Shown one piece after another: positions 1-5,899 of a stretch of DNA of 8,014 bases (positions within the stretch are counted from its first letter, which is position 1; every line of letters starts with the position of its first letter). A model generated the notes under the pieces. The model worked only from the letters and a program-made list of their open reading frames with translations. It searched no databases and had not been told where the DNA came from. The DNA is taken from contig JAZRNN010000038.1 of NCBI GenBank assembly GCA_045648175.1, forward strand, positions 1-8,014. The letters run 5' to 3'. The translations under genes were made by a program, and so were the position numbers. This DNA is from SIG440 sp045648175. GTDB lineage: Bacteria; Bacillota; Clostridia; Monoglobales; Monoglobaceae.

Positions 1-33
1 ATTGTTGTCAAGAACATAAACACTAAATTTAAG

Positions 34-63
34 ATTAGATAAAAGAAATTACTAATTAGATAA
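34..63 (+). promoter_or_regulatory. Putative AraC-type operator: 9-bp direct repeat with 21-bp period
   Basis: The 9-mer ATTAGATAA occurs at 34-42 and again at 55-63 in the same orientation, 21 bp start to start, which is two turns of the helix. It lies immediately upstream of the best -35 candidate (74-79). AraC-family activators commonly bind two direct-repeat half-sites about 21 bp apart next to the -35 box, and the first gene encodes such a regulator. The repeat and its spacing are seen directly. The role as an autoregulatory operator is inferred, and in AT-rich DNA a 9-mer repeat may arise by chance. Confidence 0.4.
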
Positions 64-73
64 TAATTGAACA

Positions 74-102
74 TTGAAGAGAAAGCCGAATTATGATAAA
101 AT
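74..102 (+). promoter_or_regulatory. Putative sigma-A-type promoter for the AraC-led operon
   Basis: TTGAAG at 74-79 (4 of 6 matches to TTGACA) is followed after 17 bp by TAAAAT at 97-102 (5 of 6 matches to TATAAT). Transcription would start near 109, leaving a leader of about 19 nt that contains the ribosome binding site at 113-120 and ends at the ATG at 128. This supports 128, not the in-frame TTG at 74 or ATG at 101, as the start of the regulator. An alternative -10, TATGAT at 92-97, has a 19-bp spacer to TTGAAC at 67-72 and is weaker. Confidence 0.4.
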
Positions 103-112
103 GGAAATAGTT

Positions 113-120
113 AAAGGTGG
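113..120 (+). promoter_or_regulatory. Ribosome binding site deciding the AraC-regulator start
   Basis: AAAGGTGG lies 7 nt before the ATG at 128 and differs from the ideal AAAGGAGG at one base. No comparable site precedes the in-frame TTG at 74 or the ATG at 101, so 128 is the preferred start. Confidence 0.6.
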
Positions 121-127
121 TGGATGT

Positions 128-1057
128 ATGGAACACATTACGGTTGGCAGAAAGTATAATGAAGGCAAGGTTGCTTTTGTTGAGTGCGTTAAGAACGGTT
201 CGTTTGATAATATCAATATCAAGGGTAAGTGTTTTTTACTAATTATACTCACTAAAGGAAAGTTAGAATTTAAAGTTGACGGTGAGAAAATTACTGCTGT
301 CGCTCCGTCTTTTTTGTGCTTTGATGAATTGGAAAACCCTGTACTCGTATCAAAATCAAAAGCTCATTACACTTGCGTTTACTTCCACCCTAAATTCTTA
401 AATATCAATATGACCTTTGAACTTTTACGTTCCAGTAAATATGGTGATATCGCTACTACCCACGATATGTTTATGTTAAAACCGTTTATTGATAAAGCGT
501 ATGTAATTGCTATCGCCGAGACACAGGTGGAAAAAATCGAACAATCCGCTGACTATATGTTAGAGGAACTAACCGAGCAAAGAGATTGGTATTGGTCTTG
601 TAGAGGCCGTTCCTACTTTATGGAGATTATTATAGCATTAGAGCGTATGTATGGTCTTATAGGCTATGGCTTAACCCATCAAAAATCGGATAACGCACCA
701 ATTATTAAAAACCCAAAGCTTCGGGATGCAGTCCTTTATATAGAGAGCCATTATGGTGATAGTATAACCCTCTCTGATATATCAGCTAATGCCGGAATAA
801 ATCATACTACTCTTACCGCACTTATGAAAGAAGAACTTGGTTGCACAGCTATAGAATATTTGATGCAGTACAGAATTACTATTGCAAAAAAACAACTTGC
901 TTTTACGGATGTTCCGATTAAAGATGTTGCAAATATGGTCGGTTTCAAAACCGTACAACACTTTAACCGAATTTTTAAAGAAATAGCAGGCACAACACCC
1001 GCCGAGTTTCGTAAAGTAGTCGTAAAAAACAGAAAGGATGACCTGAATGGAAAATAA
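128..1057 (+). CDS. AraC/XylS-family transcriptional regulator
   Basis: This is a 309-residue DNA-binding regulator. The C-terminal part (about residues 195-300) is a classic AraC double helix-turn-helix: a first HTH around 214-235 (TLSDISANAGINHTTL) and a second around 262-286 (IKDVANMVGFKTVQHFNRIF), ending in the family signature GTTPAEFRK. Residues 1 to about 190 form the usual beta-rich, cupin-like sensor region followed by helices; its ligand cannot be told from sequence. The length matches the family norm of about 300 residues. ATG 128 is chosen because of the good ribosome binding site at 113-120 and the promoter at 74-102, although the frame is open back to a TTG at 74. The gene overlaps the next one by 11 nt, so it heads the operon, probably controls it and may be autoregulated through the repeat at 34-63. 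Family assignment is firm; the regulon is inferred. Confidence 0.95.
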   Translation: MEHITVGRKYNEGKVAFVECVKNGSFDNINIKGKCFLLIILTKGKLEFKVDGEKITAVAPSFLCFDELENPVLVSKSKAHYTCVYFHPKFLNINMTFELLRSSKYGDIATTHDMFMLKPFIDKAYVIAIAETQVEKIEQSADYMLEELTEQRDWYWSCRGRSYFMEIIIALERMYGLIGYGLTHQKSDNAPIIKNPKLRDAVLYIESHYGDSITLSDISANAGINHTTLTALMKEELGCTAIEYLMQYRITIAKKQLAFTDVPIKDVANMVGFKTVQHFNRIFKEIAGTTPAEFRKVVVKNRKDDLNGK

Positions 1058-1388
1058 GATTATAGAACTTGAGAACCGTATAAAAAAATTAGAGGCAATA
1101 CTTGAAAATATCGAGTTTTCAGGTGATGGATTAAATATTACATTTAACAAAACTCCCATTAATTCCCTTGAAATCTCAGGCGATGGTGCGAACATGGATT
1201 ACAGACATTGTCTGATAGGTTATGATTCCAATCTTGAAGAATTAGAAGAATTAGAAGATGCTGCAGATGATTTAGAATGCCGTGTAGATGATATCAAATG
1301 TGCGGCAGAAGACGCAAAATCTATACTTAATGATATAGAACCTAAGGTCATAGCTTTGTTGGAAAAGTTAAAGGAAATAAAAGTATAA
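1047..1388 (+). CDS. Small acidic coiled-coil protein of unknown function
   Basis: I do not recognise this 113-residue protein. Residues 1-22 form a charged amphipathic helix (MENKIIELENRIKKLEAILE) and residues 62-111 a long acidic helix with heptad-like leucines, including LEELEELED, encoded by a 9-bp tandem repeat. Between them sits a beta-like stretch in which the motif SGDG appears twice (residues 25-28 and 44-47). It has cysteines at 55, 77 and 85 but no signal peptide or membrane segment, so it should be cytosolic and is likely oligomeric. The start ATG overlaps the end of the regulator gene by 11 nt and has a good site (AAAGGATG, 1033-1040), suggesting translational coupling and a partner role with the regulator or another operon protein. 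The start and reading frame are well supported; function is unknown. Confidence 0.8.
   Translation: MENKIIELENRIKKLEAILENIEFSGDGLNITFNKTPINSLEISGDGANMDYRHCLIGYDSNLEELEELEDAADDLECRVDDIKCAAEDAKSILNDIEPKVIALLEKLKEIKV
1236..1259 (+). repeat. 9-bp tandem repeat inside the coiled-coil gene
   Basis: GAAGAATTA occurs at 1236-1244 and 1245-1253, followed by a partial copy, GAAGAT (1254-1259). Because the unit is in frame it encodes a repeated Glu-Glu-Leu pattern. Slippage here would add or remove whole three-residue units of the helix without breaking the frame. Confidence 0.75.
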
Positions 1389-1400
1389 AAGGTGAGAAAA

Positions 1401-1844
1401 ATGCGTGAACCATATCAAATATTATCAATTCCATATCGTGTAGTTGACGGTAAGCCATTGTTCTGTATATTTCGCAGGGCAGATAGTAGCTATTGGCAAT
1501 TTATTGCCGGAGGCGGAGAAAATGGTGAAACACCTATAGAGGCAGCCAAGAGAGAAATAACAGAAGAAATTGGCGTCGAGCCTAAAAATATTAAACAACT
1601 CACGTGTATAGCATTTGTTCCGGCAGAAGTTATTGCCGAAAGCAGACGTCAACATTGGGATAAAAACACCTTTGTTATTCCCGAATATTCATTTGCGTTT
1701 GAGTGCTATTTAGAGCCTACGCTATCAAATGAACATACTGAATATAAATGGCTTACATATGATGAGGCAAGAAAACTATTAAAATGGGATTCTAACAAGG
1801 TTGCTATGTATGAAATCGACTCAATAATAAAAAGGAAATTATAA
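1401..1844 (+). CDS. NUDIX hydrolase, NudB/dihydroneopterin-triphosphatase-like
   Basis: This is a 147-residue NUDIX enzyme that should hydrolyse a nucleoside diphosphate linked to another group, using Mg2+ or Mn2+. The full Nudix box GX5EX7REUXEEXGU is present at residues 37-59, with G37, E43, R51, E52, E55, E56 and G58 in place. Flanking features (YWQF before the box, then HWDKNT, EHTEYKWL and a late DSNKVAMYEI segment) resemble E. coli NudB, which acts on dihydroneopterin triphosphate and dATP. Length is also close to NudB. That similarity is recalled from the family, so the exact substrate is uncertain. ATG 1401 is preferred over an in-frame GTG at 1392 because the ribosome binding site AAAAGGTGAG (1387-1396) overlaps the GTG. 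The stop codon overlaps the next start (TAATG), showing tight operon packing. Confidence 0.92.
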   Translation: MREPYQILSIPYRVVDGKPLFCIFRRADSSYWQFIAGGGENGETPIEAAKREITEEIGVEPKNIKQLTCIAFVPAEVIAESRRQHWDKNTFVIPEYSFAFECYLEPTLSNEHTEYKWLTYDEARKLLKWDSNKVAMYEIDSIIKRKL

Positions 1845-2353
1845 TGAAACGAATTCTTATAATCGGCAATGCAGGTAGCGGTAAAACCACATTTGCTAAA
1901 GCGCTTGCCGAAAAGACACAGCTACCGCTAATTCATTTAGATAAATTATTTTGGTGCGGCGAATGGGAACATCTGTCGCGAGATGAATTTGACACTATTT
2001 TACAAGAAGAATTAGATAAAGATGAATGGATAATTGACGGTAATTTCGGCAGAACTATACCTCACAGATTTAAATACTGCGATACTGTTTTTTATTTCGA
2101 TTTACCCACAATAACTTGTTTGTGGGGTTCAACTGTTCGTGTTGTTAAAAACTACGGTAAGTCAAGGGATGATATGGGCGGTAACTGTCCTGAGTATTTT
2201 GATAAGCAGAAAGTAAGTTTATACAAAGCAATCTTTTCGTTTAATCGAACTCATAGAAAGAAGTATAGAAAACTTTTAGGAGAACAAAAGAATAAAAACG
2301 TAGTAATATTCAAAAGCAGAAAACAGGCTTATTCTTATTTAAACAGTTTATAA
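1844..2353 (+). CDS. P-loop NTPase, FlaR/adenylate-kinase-like (topology modulation type)
   Basis: This is a 169-residue cytosolic P-loop protein of the adenylate-kinase-related group often annotated as DNA topology modulation protein FlaR. Walker A is GNAGSGKTT (residues 8-16), followed by LIHLDKLFW (29-37), where the Asp after the second strand fits a substrate-binding role. Next come WIIDGNF (62-68) and a lid-like segment, SRDDMGGNCPEYFD (107-120), which is characteristic of the FlaR-type group. Such proteins are probably small-molecule or nucleotide kinases; the topology label is historical and not a shown activity. The ATG overlaps the preceding stop by one base, and AAAGGAAA (1831-1838) serves as its ribosome binding site. 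A second member of the same broad group lies at 4347-4844. Fold assignment is strong; the phosphate acceptor is unknown. Confidence 0.88.
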   Translation: MKRILIIGNAGSGKTTFAKALAEKTQLPLIHLDKLFWCGEWEHLSRDEFDTILQEELDKDEWIIDGNFGRTIPHRFKYCDTVFYFDLPTITCLWGSTVRVVKNYGKSRDDMGGNCPEYFDKQKVSLYKAIFSFNRTHRKKYRKLLGEQKNKNVVIFKSRKQAYSYLNSL

Positions 2354-2361
2354 AGAGTTTT

Positions 2362-2368
2362 AAAGGTG
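2362..2368 (+). promoter_or_regulatory. Ribosome binding site for a TTG start
   Basis: AAAGGTG sits 8 nt before the TTG at 2377. The nearby ATG at 2387 is out of frame with the acetyltransferase, so this site fixes TTG 2377 as the start. Confidence 0.55.
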
Positions 2369-2376
2369 AAATTATT

Positions 2377-2826
2377 TTGCAAATACATGAAATTACAAAC
2401 AAACATAAAAATTGGAATGCGGCAATTGAATTTGCGGAGAATTGCTCGTGGAAGGCTGGAAAATTTCTTGCTAAACTGATGAAAGAAAACAAATTTCTCG
2501 GTTGGGAAAGAGTTTTTATAGCTTGTGTAGAACAAAAGGTCATTGGATATTGTACACTTGCAGAAAAAGACGAATTGCCTGAACAATATAGCTTTTCACC
2601 ATTCATTGGGTTTGTTTTTGTTGATGAAAAATATCGTGGAAATAGAATTTCTGAACAAATGATAAATAGTGTGATTGCTTATGCGGTAAAACTCGGTTTT
2701 GAAAAAGTATACATTATGAGTGGTGAACATGGTTTATACGAAAAGTACGGTTTTGAAAAAGTAGGAGATTTTGAAACTATATATAATACTGTTGACCAAC
2801 TTTTCGTCAAATATATAAGTTTATAA
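2377..2826 (+). CDS. GNAT family N-acetyltransferase
   Basis: This 149-residue protein transfers an acetyl group from acetyl-CoA to an amine; the acceptor is unknown. The core runs IGYCTLAEK, then IGFVFVDEKYRGNRISEQM (about residues 77-95), which is the strand and pyrophosphate-binding loop of the GNAT fold, and ends in the typical YEKYGFEKVG (121-130). In the loop the usual R-x-x-G-x-G/A reads R87-G-N-R-I-S, so the central Gly is Arg. This variant is plausible in the subfamily but worth noting. The start is a TTG with a well-placed ribosome binding site (2362-2368), 23 nt after the previous stop. It is a whole-domain protein, not truncated. Antibiotic, polyamine or protein acetylation are all possible; none can be chosen from sequence. 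Confidence 0.88.
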   Translation: MQIHEITNKHKNWNAAIEFAENCSWKAGKFLAKLMKENKFLGWERVFIACVEQKVIGYCTLAEKDELPEQYSFSPFIGFVFVDEKYRGNRISEQMINSVIAYAVKLGFEKVYIMSGEHGLYEKYGFEKVGDFETIYNTVDQLFVKYISL

Positions 2827-2853
2827 AATTATATTTGGTGCAGGAGAATTGTA

Positions 2854-3219
2854 ATGACATACGAAGAAAGAAAAGCACTTGTAAAATCATATCTTGGCAG
2901 GACGGTAGATATTAAAATCGACCGTCCTATAGGATATGTACATAAGAAAGAGAATTATAGCCTGACTTATCCCATCAATTACGGGTATATACCCGGTGTT
3001 ATCGGTGGTGATGGTGAGGAACTTGATGTTTACTTGCTCGGCGTGAACGAGCCCGTAACCGAGTATAAAGCTCAAATAATCGGTATCGCTCATAGAGAAA
3101 ATGATGTTGAGGACAAGCTTGTTGCTGCTCCGTCTAGTTTAAATTTTACTAAGAAAGAAATCGAACGAGCCATTCATTTTCAAGAGCAGTATTACAAAAC
3201 ACACATTGAGATTATTTGA
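2854..3219 (+). CDS. Short inorganic-pyrophosphatase-like protein
   Basis: This is a 121-residue relative of family I soluble inorganic pyrophosphatases, which cleave PPi to phosphate with Mg2+. Visible landmarks are TYPINYGYIPG (38-48, matching YPCNYGY of E. coli PPase), DGEELDV (53-59, matching the metal motif DGDPVDV), EDKLVAAP (86-93) and a late YYK (113-115). D53 and D58 match E. coli D65 and D70, but E55 replaces D67, E86 aligns with D102, and R81 falls where D97 is expected. The N-terminal strands that carry substrate ligands are shortened, and total length is well below the usual 160-180. It may therefore be a divergent or repurposed phosphohydrolase. The start ATG has AGGAGAA at 2842-2848. 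PPi removal would suit neighbours that release it, but that is inference. Confidence 0.8.
   Translation: MTYEERKALVKSYLGRTVDIKIDRPIGYVHKKENYSLTYPINYGYIPGVIGGDGEELDVYLLGVNEPVTEYKAQIIGIAHRENDVEDKLVAAPSSLNFTKKEIERAIHFQEQYYKTHIEII
2899..2928 (+). repeat. Near-perfect inverted repeat inside the pyrophosphatase-like gene
   Basis: AGGACGGT (2899-2906) and ACCGTCCT (2921-2928) pair perfectly over 8 bp. After one A/G mismatch, GAT (2908-2910) pairs with ATC (2917-2919), leaving a 6-nt AT-rich loop. It lies about 45 nt into the gene, and no T-tract follows, so it is not a normal terminator. Confidence 0.6.
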
Positions 3220-3233
3220 AAGGTCTTAACATA

Positions 3234-4343
3234 ATGGATAAAAGATTAGTTGGAAAATGGTATAAAAAAGATTTGGGTGAAACCATTAACATTTTCGATG
3301 AAAGCCCACTTCGTATGAAAATGTCCTTTACATCAAGCGGTTATTATAACTTTGAGCCTAACTGTGTTTATGAAAAAGACGGATATCTTTGCTATGAAAT
3401 AAATGACGAGTATTTTAGAATGGTTTATCACGTTAGGTACGCCGACGGTTCTCTTGAAGGATTTTACACACAGCATGGTAAAGAAACTCCTGTAAAGTAT
3501 GAGAAAATTGACGATGTCCCTGAAGATGCACCATATAAATTTGTTGCACCGGAAGTGTTTGTCCCAAATTCTGATAAAACAAGAATAGAAATTCTTAAAG
3601 AATATCCTGAATATGACCGAAACAAAGAGTACGGCTGCAGTAACGAATTTGTATTGGGTGGAGATGCACCTAAAATACTGCAAAAGTACAATTATAATGA
3701 TTACATAAACGGTTTAGATAATCGGACAGACTCGATTGTTTTCAAACTTCTGGATTTTGTGTGTGACCATTTTGGTCATAACGGTACAGGAGGAATTAGT
3801 TCCGGCAGAAAAATCACCGACATTATTGAGTTTTGCGAAAGAAACGATAACAAAACAAACTGTCGCGGTCTTGCGATTCTTTTAGCTTCTTTACTTCGTT
3901 TAAACGGAATAAAAGCACAACATATTACCTGTTTGCCTTATGAAGATCCGTTCGATGATTGCCACGTGGTAGTGGATTGTCTGTTGCCATCAGGGAAACG
4001 AATTATGTTAGATCCGACATGGAGATTGTATTTGAAAGACAAAGACGGTGAATATGTTTCATTACCTCGCCTGAGAGCACTTTTATTGGATGACGAGCTA
4101 ATCTGTGAAAACCCAACGGCTGACTATAACGGAAATGGATTTGCTAAAGAGTATCATAGAAACTATATGACTAAAAATACATTCCGCTTTGCACGTTGTA
4201 CCCTTAATAAAGACGGTATTGACCATCGCACAGAAACCTCAAGGTATATAGAGCTGATTCCAAAGGGATATCCGACAGATAATTTCTCTGAAAGTAAAAA
4301 ATCCGACTTTGTTTATAACGATATTGAATTTTGGAAGATGTAA
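3234..4343 (+). CDS. Transglutaminase-like cysteine-enzyme domain protein with N-terminal beta domain
   Basis: This 369-residue cytosolic protein has two parts. Residues 1 to about 95 are rich in short strands (LVGKWYKK, LRMKMSFTSSGYY, DGYLCYEI, FRMVYHVRY), resembling a lipocalin-like barrel. The rest carries a transglutaminase-like papain fold: Cys210 in TNCRGLAILLASLLRLNG, His244 in DDCHVVVDC and Asp260 in MLDPTW, in the right order and spacing for the catalytic triad. Such bacterial domains act as proteases, peptide N-glycanase-like hydrolases or amide-forming enzymes, so the reaction is open. No signal peptide or membrane segment is visible, unlike many secreted family members. ATG 3234 is preferred over the in-frame TTG at 3216, which overlaps the previous stop, because GAAAGGTC (3218-3225) fits 3234. 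The gene starts 14 nt after its neighbour. Confidence 0.85.
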   Translation: MDKRLVGKWYKKDLGETINIFDESPLRMKMSFTSSGYYNFEPNCVYEKDGYLCYEINDEYFRMVYHVRYADGSLEGFYTQHGKETPVKYEKIDDVPEDAPYKFVAPEVFVPNSDKTRIEILKEYPEYDRNKEYGCSNEFVLGGDAPKILQKYNYNDYINGLDNRTDSIVFKLLDFVCDHFGHNGTGGISSGRKITDIIEFCERNDNKTNCRGLAILLASLLRLNGIKAQHITCLPYEDPFDDCHVVVDCLLPSGKRIMLDPTWRLYLKDKDGEYVSLPRLRALLLDDELICENPTADYNGNGFAKEYHRNYMTKNTFRFARCTLNKDGIDHRTETSRYIELIPKGYPTDNFSESKKSDFVYNDIEFWKM

Positions 4344-4346
4344 GTT

Positions 4347-4844
4347 ATGAAAATACATATAATTGGTTGCAGTGGCTCGGGTAAAACATATTTAGCCAAA
4401 GCGCTAAGTGAAAAGTATACTATTCCGCACTTTGATTTAGATGATATTCAGTGGGATAACAATGCTGACGGCTATGGTGTTAAAATGCCCATAGAAAAAC
4501 GCACCGCATTACTTAATGATATTCTTAAAAATGACAGTTGGATTATAGAAGGTGTATATTACGCTTGGGTTGGAAAGTGCTTTGAGGATGCAGATAAAAT
4601 ATATGTGCTTGATATACCTAAACGAGTTTATACTTATAGAATAATCGAGCGTACAATCAAGAGAAAACTCGGTCTTGAGAAAGGCAAAAAAGAAACTTTA
4701 AAATCTGTTTATAATCTTTTTAAATGGACGGACACTTTCCAAAATCAAAGTATGGTTGAAATCAGAAAGATACTTACGAAATACCCATCTAAAACTGTAT
4801 GGCTTAAAAGCAAAAGAGATGTTGAAAATATATTGAAGGGGTGA
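4347..4844 (+). CDS. P-loop NTPase, adenylate-kinase/FlaR-like, second copy of the type
   Basis: This 165-residue P-loop protein has Walker A GCSGSGKTY (residues 7-15), HFDLDDIQW (28-36) after the first helix, and WIIEGVYY (65-72). This is the same layout as the protein at 1844-2353 (GNAGSGKTT, HLDKLFW, WIIDGNF). The lid region differs: an Arg/Lys-rich stretch (RIIERTIKRKLGLEKGKK, about residues 98-115) replaces the DDMGGNCPE segment. The two are thus related but divergent, not a recent duplication, and may phosphorylate different substrates. The final part (LTKYPSKTVWLKSKRDVENIL) matches the C-terminal strand-helix ending of the first copy (NVVIFKSRKQAYSYL). It starts 3 nt after the transglutaminase-like gene, with GGAAGA (4333-4338) as ribosome binding site. 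Fold is firm; substrate unknown. Confidence 0.87.
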   Translation: MKIHIIGCSGSGKTYLAKALSEKYTIPHFDLDDIQWDNNADGYGVKMPIEKRTALLNDILKNDSWIIEGVYYAWVGKCFEDADKIYVLDIPKRVYTYRIIERTIKRKLGLEKGKKETLKSVYNLFKWTDTFQNQSMVEIRKILTKYPSKTVWLKSKRDVENILKG

Positions 4845-4848
4845 AGTA

Positions 4849-5892
4849 ATGTTAACTCATAAAGGAACAAAAACTATAATTACCGAAAGATTAATATTGC
4901 GCAAATTTCGAGTTGATGATGCCACGGATATGTTCAACAATTGGGCGAGTGACGAAAATGTCACGCGTTTTTTGACTTGGAAACCACACGAATCGGTTGA
5001 TGCAACAAAACAATTATTAGAAGGTTGGGTTGCAGCTTATGATAACGAAAAAACATATAACTGGGTAATTGAATATAAAGGACAAGCCATCGGTTCAATA
5101 TCTGTCGTCCGGCTAAGCGATAAATGTGAATATACTGAACTTGGTTATTGTTTAGGTTGTGATTATTGGAATAAGGGTATTATGTCCGAAGCCGCAAATG
5201 CAGTAATAGATTATCTTTTTGCGGAAATCGGGGTAAATCGCGTTGGTATATCTCATGCGACTGAAAATCCCGGTTCCGGAAAAGTAGCGCAAAAATGCGG
5301 TATGTTTTATGAAGGAACTAAACGGGAATATTTCAAAACATCAACAGGGAAATTCGTTGATATAGTAGATTATGGTATAACACGAAGTGACTGGGAACGA
5401 AAAGATAAATCTAAATCAAACACAGACATTGTTATACAAACAAATAAAACACGCTTTGGACTTCGCACGGTTGGTGTTATGGTGCGCGACGGGAAAATAC
5501 TTGTCCAACGAGAAAAGGACGGAACGGAGTATGCTCTCCCTGGCGGTGCAGTTCAAATGCTTGAAACAACCGCAGAAGCACTTGTTCGCGAATATAAAGA
5601 AGAAACCGGTGCGGATATAGAAATAAAGCACCTGCTTTGGACCGAAGAAGACTTTTGGAACTACAAAGGCAGAAGGCATCACGGATTGGCATATTATTAT
5701 CTTATTGATTTTTGTGATGGCAACGATATACCTGAAACCGAAGAATTTATTTCTCAAAAGGATGATTGTAACGTTGTTCTTGGTTGGATGCCAATAGATA
5801 AACTAAAAAATATAACAATCTATCCAACATTTTTAAAGGATGAAATTTATAACCTTAATGGTGAACTGAAGCATTTTATATCTAAGGAGTGA
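4849..5892 (+). CDS. Bifunctional GNAT acetyltransferase-NUDIX hydrolase fusion
   Basis: This is a 347-residue two-domain protein. Residues 8-188 are a RimJ/RimL-type GNAT: the opening TERLILRKFRVDDA, YTELGYCLGCDYWNKGIMSEA (acetyl-CoA loop near 106-115) and ATENPGSGKVAQKCGM. Residues 205-347 are a NUDIX domain starting FGLRTVGVMVRDGKILVQRE, with a complete box at 233-255: G233, E239, R247, E248, E251, E252, G254. A hydrophilic linker (about 191-205, rich in K, S, N and T) joins them. Each domain is about full length and keeps its key residues, so both may be active. No good internal start lies at the junction; the first in-frame Met in the NUDIX part is residue 221, already inside its first strand. 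One polypeptide is therefore expected. GAAGGGG (4835-4841) precedes the ATG. Acetylating and hydrolysing one nucleotide-linked amine is an attractive but unproven role. Confidence 0.9.
   Translation: MLTHKGTKTIITERLILRKFRVDDATDMFNNWASDENVTRFLTWKPHESVDATKQLLEGWVAAYDNEKTYNWVIEYKGQAIGSISVVRLSDKCEYTELGYCLGCDYWNKGIMSEAANAVIDYLFAEIGVNRVGISHATENPGSGKVAQKCGMFYEGTKREYFKTSTGKFVDIVDYGITRSDWERKDKSKSNTDIVIQTNKTRFGLRTVGVMVRDGKILVQREKDGTEYALPGGAVQMLETTAEALVREYKEETGADIEIKHLLWTEEDFWNYKGRRHHGLAYYYLIDFCDGNDIPETEEFISQKDDCNVVLGWMPIDKLKNITIYPTFLKDEIYNLNGELKHFISKE
5884..5889 (+). promoter_or_regulatory. Ribosome binding site for a GTG start
   Basis: AAGGAG lies at the very end of the upstream fusion gene, 10 nt before GTG 5900, and supports that non-ATG start. 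Confidence 0.6.
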
Positions 5893-5899
5893 TCTGCAA

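Noticed and set aside
782..1195. Minus-strand open frame of 137 codons opposite the AraC gene
   Set aside because: It runs antisense to the conserved HTH region and the next gene's start, has no recognisable protein features, and fits a shadow frame.
2771..2787. Internal promoter with a perfect TATAAT at 2782-2787 ahead of the pyrophosphatase-like gene
   Set aside because: It lies inside the acetyltransferase coding region, and no -35 box sits at 16-18 bp; the nearest TTGAAA boxes give spacers of 5 or 23 bp.
3036..3052. Small hairpin GCTCG/CGAGC in the pyrophosphatase-like gene
   Set aside because: A 5-bp stem in coding sequence with no T-run is expected by chance.
3333..3691. Minus-strand open frames opposite the transglutaminase-like gene
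   Set aside because: They are low-complexity, hydrophobic and Cys/Phe-rich in the manner of antisense shadows, while the plus strand encodes a clear domain.
5387..5757. Alternative frames on both strands across the GNAT-NUDIX junction, which might have signalled two genes or a frameshift
   Set aside because: The main frame runs unbroken through both conserved domains, and the alternative frames show no motif.
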